Counted from the stretch's first letter, positions 17,878 through 26,515 are shown. The stretch is 64,000 nucleotides of DNA from Carboxylicivirga sp964602515 (GCA_964602515.1 CAZRRJ010000001.1:744001-808000), one strand, 5' to 3'. The notes: generated from the letters alone by a model not told the origin. Numbers and translations: made by a program.

Positions 17878-19416
17878 ATGCAAAGTTTAGAAGAAAAATA
17901 TAAGAAGTTTAAAGAGCACAACCAGGCAGCTGAAGCCGGTGGTGGCAAAAAAAGGATTGAAAAACAGCATAAAGGTGGAAAATTAACTGCCAGAGAAAGA
18001 ATTGATGTCTTTCTTGATGCCGGAACATTTGTTGAACTGGATAAGCTGGTAAAACACCGGTGCACTAATTTTGGAATGGAAAAGAATCATTTCCCAGGTG
18101 ATGGCTTTATAACGGGCTACGGTAAAGTTGACGGGCGCCTGGTTTATGTTTTTGCCCAGGATTTTACCGTTTTTGGTGGCTCATTAAGTCGAACCAATGC
18201 CGATAAAATTATTAAAATCTCGAAATTAGCATTAAAGATGGGGGCACCCTTAGTTGGCTTAAACGATTCCGGCGGTGCACGTATTCAAGAAGGTGTTCAG
18301 AGCCTGGCCGGTTATGGCGATATTTTTTTCCTTAATGTTAAGTCATCGGGGGTAATACCTCAAATTTCGGCTATTATGGGTCCCTGTGCCGGTGGTGCAG
18401 TCTACTCGCCTGCTCTTACCGATTTTATTTTTATGGTAAAAAATACAAGCTACATGTTTGTAACAGGTCCCGAGGTAATAAAAACTGTAACCCATGAAGA
18501 AGTAACCAAGGAAGAGCTGGGCGGTGCAATAACACATAATACTAAAAGTGGTGTTGCTCACTTTATGGCTGATGACGATGAACATACGCTAATGATGATT
18601 AGGGAATTACTGAGTTTTCTTCCTTCTAACAACCTGGAAGAACCTCCGGTGCAACCTACTACAGATGATATTAAACGCGAAAATGAGGAGCTGCAACAAC
18701 TTATTCCGGCTGATCCAAATAAGCCTTACGATATGCACGATATACTTAAAAAGGTAGTGGATAACCAACACTTTTTTGAGGTTATGCCCCATTATGCGCA
18801 AAACATTATTACCGGCTTTGGACGTATGGCAGGCCGTACAATAGGTATAGTTGCCAATCAGCCTAATTACCTGGCAGGTGTACTTGATATTGAATCTTCT
18901 GCAAAGGGAGCACGCTTTGTTCGTTTTTGCGATGCCTTTAATATACCCGTAGTTACCTTTGTTGATGTTCCGGGCTTTCTTCCCGGCACTGTTCAGGAAT
19001 ATGGCGGTATAATAAAACACGGAGCCAAACTTTTATATGCTTATGCCGAAGCCACTGTGCCTAAAATAACAGTTATTACACGTAAAGCATACGGTGGTGC
19101 TTACGATGTAATGGCATCTAAGCACCTGGCTGCCGATATTAACTTTGCATACCCTACAGCCGAAATTGCTGTAATGGGGCCCGAAGGTGCTGTTAATATA
19201 ATTTTCAGAGGCCATACCGATGATATTTCAAAAGCCGAAAAGGTGGATGATTACCGTGAGAATTTTGCTAATCCGTACAGGGCGGCTGAACTGGGTTATA
19301 TCGATGAAATTATTTACCCTAAAGAAACACGCTTTAAATTAATACAGGCACTGGAAATGACTCAAAACAAAAGTGAGTCTAATCCACCTAAAAAACATGG
19401 TAACATACCATTATAA
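17878..19416 (+). CDS. Acyl-CoA (propionyl-CoA type) carboxyltransferase subunit
   Basis: A 512-residue crotonase-fold carboxyltransferase resembling PccB/MmdA. It begins with the GGGKKRIEKQHKGGKLTARER segment typical of this class and has the oxyanion-hole regions DSGGARIQEGV and GPCAGGAVYSPAL in the N-half, and ITRKAYGGAYDVM with GPEGAVNIIFR in the C-half. It transfers the carboxyl group between biotin and an acyl-CoA, reversibly forming methylmalonyl-CoA from propionyl-CoA. As no membrane beta subunit is nearby, an ATP-using carboxylase is more likely than the sodium-pumping decarboxylase. It ends the three-gene operon before a strong terminator. Confidence 0.9.
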   Translation: MQSLEEKYKKFKEHNQAAEAGGGKKRIEKQHKGGKLTARERIDVFLDAGTFVELDKLVKHRCTNFGMEKNHFPGDGFITGYGKVDGRLVYVFAQDFTVFGGSLSRTNADKIIKISKLALKMGAPLVGLNDSGGARIQEGVQSLAGYGDIFFLNVKSSGVIPQISAIMGPCAGGAVYSPALTDFIFMVKNTSYMFVTGPEVIKTVTHEEVTKEELGGAITHNTKSGVAHFMADDDEHTLMMIRELLSFLPSNNLEEPPVQPTTDDIKRENEELQQLIPADPNKPYDMHDILKKVVDNQHFFEVMPHYAQNIITGFGRMAGRTIGIVANQPNYLAGVLDIESSAKGARFVRFCDAFNIPVVTFVDVPGFLPGTVQEYGGIIKHGAKLLYAYAEATVPKITVITRKAYGGAYDVMASKHLAADINFAYPTAEIAVMGPEGAVNIIFRGHTDDISKAEKVDDYRENFANPYRAAELGYIDEIIYPKETRFKLIQALEMTQNKSESNPPKKHGNIPL

Positions 19417-19423
19417 AACAAAG

Positions 19424-19460
19424 GAGCCGGAAAGATAAATTTATTTTCCGGCTCTTCTTT
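19424..19460. terminator. Bidirectional terminator
   Basis: GAGCCGGAAA (19424-19433) pairs with TTTCCGGCTC (19445-19454), followed by TTCTTTTTT on the plus strand. It sits between two convergent genes and serves the carboxylase operon and probably the PHP gene. Confidence 0.85.
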
Positions 19461-19464
19461 TTTA

Positions 19465-20328
19465 TTATGCTGTAATGGCAATACCTTCCTTACTAAACTC
19501 TACCTGTGTCCATTTATCATTTATAAATTCTGTTAAATGAGTAAAACCTGCCTTTAACAGAATTTCGGCTACTTCTTCAAAGGCATTTACAAGTCGGTCG
19601 GGATGATGAGCATCACTATTGATTGTTACAGGAATATCCAACGCCTTAATTTTAGCAAAATGCTCAGGTCCGGGAAACAAATGTCCATTCCTGTAATATG
19701 CCTTAGTATTAATCTCTACAATTACCCCCTTTTCCTTTATAAGCTCAAGTGTTTTATAAACTTCATCAATATACCATTGCGCACCTTCATCAAACAGCTT
19801 AAGAGCTTTATTGTGCATTTTTATCTTATCCATATGCCCTATAATTATAGGCGTGCCGTACTCAAGCATTTCGCGCTGAAGCTCATAATAACGCATGACA
19901 GCCCGCTTTATATCACCTCCAAAAATCGTATTTAAACCATGTTTAAATTCATCTACTGACCCGTCAATAGCCCAATGTATTCCATCATCCAGTTGTTCAA
20001 CAAAATGAATAGAACCAACCGTATAATCCAACCCCGCATTAAGTATTATTGCCTTAGACGGCGAAGCCAATTGCGGTATGTAATCCACCTCTAAAGAACA
20101 GTACACATTAATCTGCTCTTTATACTTTTCCTTTAATAATTTCATTTCAGCCAGGTAATCATCTAAACGGTAGGCCGCCATAGTCCAATCTGTTGGAAAA
20201 GGAACAGGAGCATGCGATGACATCCCGATAGCCTCCATCCCCAGCTCAATAGCCTTAATAATGTACTCTTCCACCTCTCCTTTTCCATCGCAATACTTAC
20301 AATGACCGTGATAGTTCGTCCATCCCAT
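19465..20328 (-). CDS. hisJ: Histidinol-phosphatase of the PHP (HisJ) family
   Basis: 287 residues from the ATG at 20328. The frame is open upstream to 20493, but those 55 residues are not PHP-like and would overlap the prfC start, so I take MGWTNYHGHCKYCDG. The PHP metal-binding motifs are in order: HGHCKYCDG near residue 6, SSHAPVP, a Glu in LEVDY, GHMDKIKMH and NSDAHHPD. This class uses a trinuclear metal centre to dephosphorylate histidinol phosphate in histidine synthesis. No other his gene is next to it, so the substrate is inferred from family. Confidence 0.82.
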   Translation of the reverse strand: MGWTNYHGHCKYCDGKGEVEEYIIKAIELGMEAIGMSSHAPVPFPTDWTMAAYRLDDYLAEMKLLKEKYKEQINVYCSLEVDYIPQLASPSKAIILNAGLDYTVGSIHFVEQLDDGIHWAIDGSVDEFKHGLNTIFGGDIKRAVMRYYELQREMLEYGTPIIIGHMDKIKMHNKALKLFDEGAQWYIDEVYKTLELIKEKGVIVEINTKAYYRNGHLFPGPEHFAKIKALDIPVTINSDAHHPDRLVNAFEEVAEILLKAGFTHLTEFINDKWTQVEFSKEGIAITA

Positions 20329-20475
20329 AATTTGGTAATATTTTGAAAAATTAATTCTGATTACGCACCTGCCTTTTAATTTAAAATTAAAAATAATCTT
20401 CTTATTAGAGTAAAGACAGCCTAATATTTTAACCAAAGTATTTATCAAATCAAACATGATATTGCTACTATTGTT

Positions 20476-20483
20476 TAAATTTG
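20476..20483 (+). promoter_or_regulatory. -7 box (TAAATTTG) that sets the prfC start
   Basis: A perfect TAnnTTTG match. Transcription would begin near 20490, so the in-frame ATG at 20481 would be untranscribed and the ATG at 20505 is the start used. Confidence 0.55.
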
Positions 20484-20504
20484 CAGCTTGCAAAACAGAA
20501 GTAC

Positions 20505-22082
20505 ATGGGTTTTATTGAAGAAATAAAAAGAAGACGAACTTTTGCCATCATCAGTCACCCTGATGCGGGTAAAACTACCTTAACTGAGAAACTGCTTTTA
20601 TTTGGTGGTGCAATACACGTAGCTGGCGCAGTTAAGTCGAATAAAATAAAAAAAACAGCTACTTCCGATTTTATGGAAATTGAGAAACAGAGGGGTATCT
20701 CGGTTGCCACATCGGTTATGGGCTTTGAATACGATGGCTATAAGGTAAATATATTAGATACACCGGGTCACCAGGATTTTGCTGAAGATACCTTTCGTAC
20801 CCTCACCGCTGTTGATAGTGTAATAATTGTGGTTGATGCCGCAAAGGGTGTTGAGGCACAAACACGTAAATTAATGGAAGTATGCCGCATGCGTAATACA
20901 CCGGTTATTGTTTTCATTAATAAGATGGATCGCCCCAGTAAAGATCCCTTTGACCTACTGGATGAGGTAGAGGAAGAGCTAAAAATAAAAGTACGCCCAT
21001 TGAGCTGGCCAATTGGTAATGGACTGCAATTTAAGGGAGTATACAATCTATTTGAAGAAAGTTTATACATTTTTGAACCAAACAAACAAGTGCTGGAGGA
21101 AGGTTTCTCTATTAAAGATTTGTCTGATACTGCCCTTGATAATAAAATTGGTAAAGAATCGGCAAAGTTGGCACGTGAAGAACTGGAACTTGTTCAGGGG
21201 GTTTATCCCGAGTTTGAAACAGAAACATATTTGGGTGCAGAAGTAGCTCCAGTATTTTTTGGCAGCGCATTAAATAATTTTGGTGTTCGAGAGCTTTTGC
21301 ATTGCTTCTTAAAAATAGCACCTTCACCGCTCCCGTCGCAAGCCGAAGAACGTGTAGTTAAGGCTGAAGAAGAGAAATTTAGCGGTTTTGTATTTAAAAT
21401 TCATGCCAACATGGATCCAAACCACCGTAACCGCCTGGCCTTTGTTAAGATCTGCTCTGGTAAATTTCAGCGTAATACCAATTACCTCCACGTTCGCAAT
21501 GGCAAAAACATGAAATTTTCCAGCCCTACTGCATTTATGGCGGAGAAAAAAACGATTATAGACGAAGCTTACCCGGGTGATATTGTTGGTATACCTGATA
21601 CTGGTAACTTTAAGATTGGTGACACCATTACGCAAGGTGAAAAATTACACTATAAAGGTTTACCAAGTTTCTCGCCCGAATTATTCCGCTATATTGAGAA
21701 TAATGACCCGATGAAATCAAAACAGTTGGCTAAGGGAATTGACCAGCTAATGGATGAGGGTGTAGCCCAGCTCTTTGTAAGCCAGTTCAATGGCCGTAAA
21801 GTCATTGGTACGGTAGGAGCCCTTCAGTTTGAAGTTATTGAGTATCGCCTGCTGCATGAATATGGTGCAAAATGCCGTTATGAACCAATTAACCTATATA
21901 AGGCATGTTGGCTGGAGAGTAAAAACAAAGCTGAGTTGGAAGACTTTAAAAAGCGTAAAGTACAATATATGGCAAAAGATAAATTCGGCCGTGATGTATT
22001 TATGGCTGACTCAGCCTATATGCTACAAATGGCACAAAGTAATTTTAAAAATATTACCTTCCATTTTACATCGGAATTCTAA
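20505..22082 (+). CDS. prfC: Peptide chain release factor 3
   Basis: A 525-residue translational GTPase that recycles class I release factors from the ribosome. The G1 motif SHPDAGKTTLTE, switch region EKQRGISVATSV, G3 DTPGHQDF and G4 NKMDRPS are intact. Domains II and III follow, with the C-terminal QFEVIEYRLLHEYGAKC typical of RF3. The start at 20505 (MGFIEEIKRRRTFAI) is preferred over 20481 because of the promoter position. It is divergent from the PHP gene. Confidence 0.95.
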   Translation: MGFIEEIKRRRTFAIISHPDAGKTTLTEKLLLFGGAIHVAGAVKSNKIKKTATSDFMEIEKQRGISVATSVMGFEYDGYKVNILDTPGHQDFAEDTFRTLTAVDSVIIVVDAAKGVEAQTRKLMEVCRMRNTPVIVFINKMDRPSKDPFDLLDEVEEELKIKVRPLSWPIGNGLQFKGVYNLFEESLYIFEPNKQVLEEGFSIKDLSDTALDNKIGKESAKLAREELELVQGVYPEFETETYLGAEVAPVFFGSALNNFGVRELLHCFLKIAPSPLPSQAEERVVKAEEEKFSGFVFKIHANMDPNHRNRLAFVKICSGKFQRNTNYLHVRNGKNMKFSSPTAFMAEKKTIIDEAYPGDIVGIPDTGNFKIGDTITQGEKLHYKGLPSFSPELFRYIENNDPMKSKQLAKGIDQLMDEGVAQLFVSQFNGRKVIGTVGALQFEVIEYRLLHEYGAKCRYEPINLYKACWLESKNKAELEDFKKRKVQYMAKDKFGRDVFMADSAYMLQMAQSNFKNITFHFTSEF

Positions 22083-22105
22083 TCTTAAAAAAACATTCAA
22101 ATAAG

Positions 22106-22159
22106 CGGATGTCCGGAATATAAAGCCATTAGTGCTATTTCTTGAACATCCGTTTTTTT
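22106..22159 (+). terminator. Terminator after prfC
   Basis: CGGATGT (22106-22112) pairs with ACATCCG (22146-22152), with partial pairing inside the long loop, followed by TTTTTTT. The left arm shares TGTCCGGAATA with a hairpin at 27344. Confidence 0.7.
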
Positions 22160-22232
22160 GTTAAAAAAAATGAGCTAAAGATTTAATACTGCCAAATTTT
22201 CCGTTATTTTTAAACAAACATCTCTTTGGGTT

Positions 22233-22661
22233 ATGAGTACAGCTTACAATAAAAAAAATAAAGAAGCACCTCCCAGTAATTATCACCTCTCGGTGGGCTG
22301 CCGGATTGATATTAATTTAACAGTCAGAAAAGAAGACCTGGCATCTGAATTAAAAACAGGAAAAGTTCCATTTCTTTCAACCGCTGCAATGATTGTTTAT
22401 ATGGAACAAGCCTGTGTTGCACTAATAGATCCAAGTTTGCCTTTGGGCTATGACAGCGTTAGTACTGAAATGAATGTACGTCATTTAAACACGGTTAAAC
22501 CAGGCACTGAAATAATATGCAGAGCCCATTTAAAATTTATGGATGGTAAAAAACTGTTTTTTGATGTTGCAATGCTTAATAAGAATGGTGAATCAATTGG
22601 CATTGGGGCGCATGAACGTTATATTGTATGCCATAAAACCTTTGTTGATGAGCATAGCTAG
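22233..22661 (+). CDS. Hotdog-fold acyl-CoA thioesterase-like protein
   Basis: A 142-residue protein resembling the fluoroacetyl-CoA thioesterase (FlK) group. Visible family features are FLSTAAMIVYMEQACVA (with the conserved Glu), SVSTEMNVRHLNTVKPG (with the conserved His) and IGIGAHERYIV. It probably hydrolyses a small acyl-CoA; the substrate cannot be told. It is monocistronic and ends at a long inverted repeat. Confidence 0.8.
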   Translation: MSTAYNKKNKEAPPSNYHLSVGCRIDINLTVRKEDLASELKTGKVPFLSTAAMIVYMEQACVALIDPSLPLGYDSVSTEMNVRHLNTVKPGTEIICRAHLKFMDGKKLFFDVAMLNKNGESIGIGAHERYIVCHKTFVDEHS

Positions 22662-22713
22662 GGAGTGTAAAGTAAACTAAATCAATTCAGACAGAGTTTA
22701 GTTTACACTCCCC
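22661..22713. terminator. Bidirectional hairpin between convergent genes
   Basis: GGGAGTGTAAA plus ACTAAA on the left pairs with TTTAGTTTACACTCCC on the right, with a five-base bulge in the left arm. It overlaps the last base of the thioesterase stop and ends 7 bases before the convergent small gene. Confidence 0.7.
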
Positions 22714-22719
22714 CAAAAT

Positions 22720-22920
22720 TTATGATGCAAATTGGTACTTAGTGTTTAATATTTCATCAATAACATCAGCATGTTCATATCTGAAACGTTCTCGTACCCA
22801 GTTTTGGAATTTTTCCTGATCTTCTTGATTTAGCCAAGATAGAGACTTAATCAATTCCTTTCTAAAGAGACTTTTGTCTTCATGAACGCCATTTAATACG
22901 GTCTTACATAACTCAAACAT
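22720..22920 (-). CDS. Small hypothetical protein
   Basis: A 66-residue, mostly helical, charged protein (e.g. SLSWLNQEDQEKFQNWV). It has no signal peptide or recognised domain. It lies 78 bases downstream of the decayed htrA gene in the same direction and ends right at a hairpin, which supports it being real. I do not recognise the family. Confidence 0.5.
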   Translation of the reverse strand: MFELCKTVLNGVHEDKSLFRKELIKSLSWLNQEDQEKFQNWVRERFRYEHADVIDEILNTKYQFAS

Positions 22921-22998
22921 AGAACTATACTTTAATAAAGGTTCAACAAAAATTTTAATGTTTTAAAAAGATATTAATCTGTTTTTTATCTATAATTT

Positions 22999-23903
22999 TT
23001 ATAATCCAAATGCGTAATAATAGTTACCAGGATAGTCCTCATAAATACCTTCCAGCATAACACCTCCTTTTTTATCTTGAAGGTATTTTGCTAAAGCATC
23101 AACTGTTTTATAAATCTTCCTATCCACTTTGGTAATAATAAAACCAACCTTAACATCGGTATGTCGTTTTAATTTACCTATGAATAACTTAGTTATTCTG
23201 ATTCCTCCGTCAATATTAAGTTTTTTAGCAGTTGGTTTGTCAATTTCTTCCAACTCAACACCTAATACATCTAATATTTCCTTAGCTCCTATTTCGTATA
23301 GCTTGGTTTTCCCTTCCTGGTTTCGAAGTGTTACTAAAAAATCTAACTTTTTACCATAGCGATTTACTTTAAGTGTTACTTTATCTCCGGGATGATGCTT
23401 GCCAATAACTTCTAATAGTTTGGCTGATGCAGCTACTTCAACATCATTTACTTTTACAATTACATCACCAATTTTTATGCCAGCCTCTCTGGCTGCACTA
23501 TAACACCCGAACCACTACCTACTCTAGCCCGAGGTCCTCTTTGATGTGGCTGTGGCGATTCAAACTTAAATTCCGGACCAAAAAATCGTTTGAACATATC
23601 ATCCTGGAAAAAATCCCTGAATGGATCGGGATTGTTTCGATAATTGTAGTTTTTTACATTTTGAACCTGGGTAGATTTAATATGCACCACTGCAGGCATA
23701 ACTTTTTTGGCAATTTCTGTAAATTCAAGCGGTACTATATCACCACTTTTATTAAATGTGTAGGTAGCTCCCACAACAGGTGCTCCTGAGACATGTTCAA
23801 TTGTTACTGTTTTGTTAGAGTTGCTATTTATAAAAAGAAGCGTACTAATTGATAGGGCACTGCCAACTACAGCCGCCAATAGCAATAAGCCAAACCGTTT
23901 CAT
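22999..23903 (-). pseudogene. HtrA/DegQ-type periplasmic protease missing its whole protease domain
   Basis: From the ATG at 23903 the sequence is a normal Bacteroidota DegP/HtrA N-terminus: membrane signal (MKRFGLLLLAAVVGSALSIS), IAKKVMPAVVHIKSTQ, a linker with DPFRDFFQDDMFKRFFG, then VGSGSGVIV, the first strand of the trypsin fold. There the frame breaks. The next recognisable part, in another frame from about 23490, is AAREAGIKIGDVIVKVNDVEV, the beginning of PDZ1, which runs on through PDZ2 to GGVMLEGIY and YYYAFGL at 22999. The region that would hold the catalytic His, Asp and Ser is absent, so this copy cannot be a protease. It is a deletion plus frameshift or an assembly collapse. Confidence 0.85.
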
Positions 23904-23951
23904 TTTTATATGTTTTTTACTGGTTAACACAAAAATATCTGTTTACTCGTT

Positions 23952-24000
23952 ACACTTTCGTTAAAGTGCGGTTAAAACCCGTTAAAGTAAAGTTAAAGTA
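23952..24000 (-). promoter_or_regulatory. GTTAAAGT repeats upstream of the htrA relic
   Basis: GTTAAAGT occurs at 23960, 23981 and 23992 with a weaker GTTAAAAC at 23971, about 11 or 10-21 bases apart, and CACTTTCGTTAAAGTG forms a short palindrome at the first copy. They lie 50-100 bases before the htrA start and could be operator sites; no regulator is known. Confidence 0.35.
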
Positions 24001-24018
24001 AATTGATACTCCTGCCTT

Positions 24019-24420
24019 TTATGCACATTTTTCTTTACAAGAGAGGTAACCTTCAACTCTTCTCTTATTACTATTCCAACAAGTTTTATCAATTCTGAGA
24101 TTACCATCTGGCAATGTATATTTATAGCTCTTCAGCCTTTCATAGGCAGACTTGTCATGAATGGTTTTATTGATTACTTCAATATATGTTGGTTTTACAA
24201 TTTCTCTTCGTTCATAAATTATTAATGACAGAGTTGTGCCTTTTAACGCCAATCTGTAATTATTTTCTTTTAACAAGGGAGAATATACATATACAATTGC
24301 TCCTTCATGGTTTTTAAAATACTTAAACTCTACTTTGTGATTGTTCCATTGTAGTTTTTCAATAAATTCATCTGGTTTATTAAATTTAAACCTATTTTTA
24401 TTTGAACTTAAAACCTCCAT
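24019..24420 (-). CDS. Divergent Hsp20-like small protein
   Basis: A 133-residue basic protein. The part YERLKSYKYTLPDGNLRID resembles the beta-strand region of alpha-crystallin domains (yeR-f-LP pattern), and its position next to two other Hsp20 genes supports a remote relationship. The first half has alternating strand-like segments (HKVEFKYFKNHEGAIVYVYS). The usual A-x-x-x-n-G-x-L motif is not visible and the tail is cysteine-containing (YLSCKEKCA). It may be a client-binding or regulatory partner; the assignment is tentative. Confidence 0.5.
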   Translation of the reverse strand: MEVLSSNKNRFKFNKPDEFIEKLQWNNHKVEFKYFKNHEGAIVYVYSPLLKENNYRLALKGTTLSLIIYERREIVKPTYIEVINKTIHDKSAYERLKSYKYTLPDGNLRIDKTCWNSNKRRVEGYLSCKEKCA

Positions 24421-24458
24421 TGATTAGTGATTTATACAGATAAATGAAAGCATATTTC

Positions 24459-24968
24459 TTATGCTGATTTCCTAAACAATTTTTCTATTTTTTGCTTTAA
24501 ATCGTGTATGATATTATTAGGCTTATCTTTTTTATAATCAATGGCATTTAACCCTTCTGACATACCAGATACAGGAATTTCCCGATAACTTATGAACGCC
24601 TCTTTTTTAGGAATATCAATATTTAGAATGCCATCTTTCATTTTTGCTTTTATATTATCAGCATCCATATCATTGAACAATTGGGCACTTCTCAAAAAGT
24701 GACTTACATTGGTGCTATCTCCTTTATTATTCCACCATGATTTACTTCTTTTAGATATGCCTTCAATAGTTAGAATATTATCTTGTACACTAATATTTAT
24801 ATCTCTTTTTTTATATCCGGGAACTGCATATTTTAAATGATAAGCAAATGGAGTTTTTGTTAACTCCTCAATTACCGAATTCTCATACTTAATGATTGGT
24901 TCAAACAAACTAAACTCAAAATAAGGATTGAACCAAGACCACGTGTTATTACATATTAATGTTTTCAT
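24459..24968 (-). CDS. Divergent Hsp20/alpha-crystallin family protein
   Basis: A 169-residue protein with an alpha-crystallin domain at about residues 40-130: FAYHLKYAVPGYKKRDINISV, then NILTIEGISKRSKSWW, and the closing strand motif MKDGILNIDIPKKE. These correspond to the conserved domain start, the middle strands and the x-x-G-I-L signature. The N-terminus is aromatic (WSWFNPYFEFSLF), suitable for client binding, and a longer C-terminal tail follows. AAGGAGG lies 8 bases before the ATG, which is unusual for this phylum and fixes the start. Confidence 0.8.
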   Translation of the reverse strand: MKTLICNNTWSWFNPYFEFSLFEPIIKYENSVIEELTKTPFAYHLKYAVPGYKKRDINISVQDNILTIEGISKRSKSWWNNKGDSTNVSHFLRSAQLFNDMDADNIKAKMKDGILNIDIPKKEAFISYREIPVSGMSEGLNAIDYKKDKPNNIIHDLKQKIEKLFRKSA

Positions 24969-24997
24969 GATTATGCCTCCTTATAATTTATTCTCCT

Positions 24998-25162
24998 TTA
25001 ATTCAAAGCCTTAATTCTATTAAGTCGAACATAAATAATGTTTTTCAATTGATTCAATCTTTTCCTTAGAGTAAGTACAAGCTTACTCAATTGATGTTCA
25101 ACTTTTTCACATCCGGCAAATATCATTACCAGAAGAAGTAACGATATTACCATCCAATTCAT
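24998..25162 (-). CDS. 54-residue putative lipoprotein between Hsp20 genes
   Basis: A short frame from ATG 25162 to TAA at 24998 reads MNWMVISLLLLVMIFAGCEK followed by a basic amphipathic helix (VEHQLSKLVLTLRKRLNQLK) and NIIYVRLNRIKALN. The hydrophobic stretch ending in IFAGC is a textbook lipobox with Cys 18, so the mature part would be only 37 residues, strongly basic and membrane-anchored. It lies 29 bases upstream of the divergent Hsp20 gene in the same direction. Function unknown; the lipobox makes chance unlikely but not impossible. Confidence 0.55.
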   Translation of the reverse strand: MNWMVISLLLLVMIFAGCEKVEHQLSKLVLTLRKRLNQLKNIIYVRLNRIKALN

Positions 25163-25279
25163 CTCATTAGGCTTTATTATTAACCATATTTGATAAAACT
25201 CACTTATAATAACGAATAAGAATGATGCTTAACCTCTCTTGCCGGTTTTATAACAAGATACTTTAAGAATTAGAAAATA

Positions 25280-25299
25280 GGGCAGACATTTGCCTGCCC
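25280..25299 (-). terminator. Terminator after the canonical hsp20 gene
   Basis: GGGCAG and CTGCCC pair around an 8-base loop on the minus strand, followed by TATTTTCT. It lies 9 bases past the stop. Confidence 0.7.
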
Positions 25300-25307
25300 C
25301 TTATGAG

Positions 25308-25760
25308 TTACATTATCTCAATTTGTTTTGCTGGTTTTGGTTTAACCTCTTCACGCTTAGGGAGTGTAATGTGAAGAATACCATTTTCATAATTAGCTCC
25401 AATTTTTTCGGCATCAACTACATGCTCCGAAACAGTAAATGAACGTTGGAAAGACTGGTAGCAAAACTCACGTCTTGTGATTTTTTCACCTTCTTTTTCT
25501 TCAATTTCATTTTTCTTTTCAGATGAAATAGTCAAGCGACCATTGTCGTAATTAACTTTGAAGTCTTCTTTTGTTAAGCCAGGTGCAGCAACATCAATTA
25601 AAAACTCATTGTCATTTTCCTTAACGTTTACCGCAGGCAGTGTAGTATCAGTGCTGGAATAGTTGGTTCTATTCCAATCCATCAATTCTCCATCAAAAAA
25701 TCTATCAAAGATTGAAGGAACTGATGGGAACCAGTTGTTTGATAATTTTGCAAGTGTCAT
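25308..25760 (-). CDS. Small heat-shock protein Hsp20
   Basis: 150 residues from the ATG at 25760, chosen because GGAGG sits 9 bases before it; an ATG at 25775 adds five residues. The alpha-crystallin domain spans about residues 40-135: LPAVNVKENDNEFLIDVAAPG, TKEDFKVNYDNGRLTIS, FCYQSFQRSFTVSEHV and the family motif ANYENGILHITLPK. It forms oligomers that hold unfolding proteins. It heads a stress-related group with two divergent Hsp20-like genes and an HtrA relic downstream. Confidence 0.92.
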   Translation of the reverse strand: MTLAKLSNNWFPSVPSIFDRFFDGELMDWNRTNYSSTDTTLPAVNVKENDNEFLIDVAAPGLTKEDFKVNYDNGRLTISSEKKNEIEEKEGEKITRREFCYQSFQRSFTVSEHVVDAEKIGANYENGILHITLPKREEVKPKPAKQIEIM

Positions 25761-25775
25761 AACTTTATCCTCCAA

Positions 25776-26442
25776 AATTTTAGTTCAACAATTTTTTAAT
25801 AATTTCAATAAGCATTTTTCAAACTAAATGCCAATTTTAGAGGGTGCTGTTTAGCTATTTTTATTTTTTATTGATTTTCAAATAAATAGTTTTTTTGACA
25901 AAAAAAGTAGCATTTAGCCATAAGTCATTTTGACAGAAACCAACTACATTACAGTGTCATTATGTCCACTTTAACTGTCATTAATTCGGAAAAATTTTTA
26001 ATGACATAAGGTATTAATCCATCTTGTTCTAGATTGGCAAAAGAAAGTTACACTGTGTTTTTTGAGTATGATTTTATATTTTAAGCTGGCATAGCAATAA
26101 TACGGAATGCATACACTTATTGAATTTGTTTTTTCTGGTAACAGGATGCATTACAGTCTAGCTATGCCTCTTCGGTTATTTACCACGAATAATAGGATAT
26201 AGATCTCAAGGAAAGTCAACTACTCATTTATCCTGTTTTTGCTCCCACTGAGAACTTATTATTGCAATAACAATACACCAGTTAAGTTCATGAAAAAATT
26301 TAAAAGCATTGGGTTATATTGCAAAGAACAATAGGGCTACTAAAATTTGCAATACGTACAAGAGCGAATACGAATAATTGGATAGCATTAAATATAAACT
26401 ATGAAATTAGTCTGATCGACTTATAAATGCATACTACAATAA
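25776..26442. other. Long regulatory/intergenic region upstream of hsp20
   Basis: About 670 bases without a supported gene. It holds the TGTCATTA repeats listed separately and a weak 8-bp inverted repeat GGCATAGC/GCTATGCC (26089 and 26161). Confidence 0.45.
25955..26006. promoter_or_regulatory. TGTCATTA inverted/direct repeats upstream of hsp20
   Basis: TGTCATTAA at 25976-25984 is repeated inverted as TTAATGACA at 25998-26006 with a 13-base spacer, and a direct TGTCATTA copy lies at 25955-25962. They are about 200-250 bases upstream of the hsp20 start. The arrangement looks like binding sites for a dimeric regulator. Confidence 0.4.
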
Positions 26443-26497
26443 AAATAGGATGCCTGAAATACTAAATGGACATGTTAATATTTCGGACATCCTATTT
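26443..26497 (-). terminator. Terminator after lgt
   Basis: On the minus strand AAATAGGATGTCCGAAATA pairs, with three mismatches, with TATTTCAGGCATCCTATTT, followed by a T-run. It is a long strong hairpin 19 bases beyond the lgt stop. Confidence 0.8.
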
Positions 26498-26515
26498 CTT
26501 TAAAGAATCTGTAAT

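Noticed and set aside
25835..25860. Sigma-54-like promoter for hsp20
   Set aside because: A TGGCAT element with GG-N10-GA spacing is present but lacks the conserved C of the -12 box, so support is too weak.
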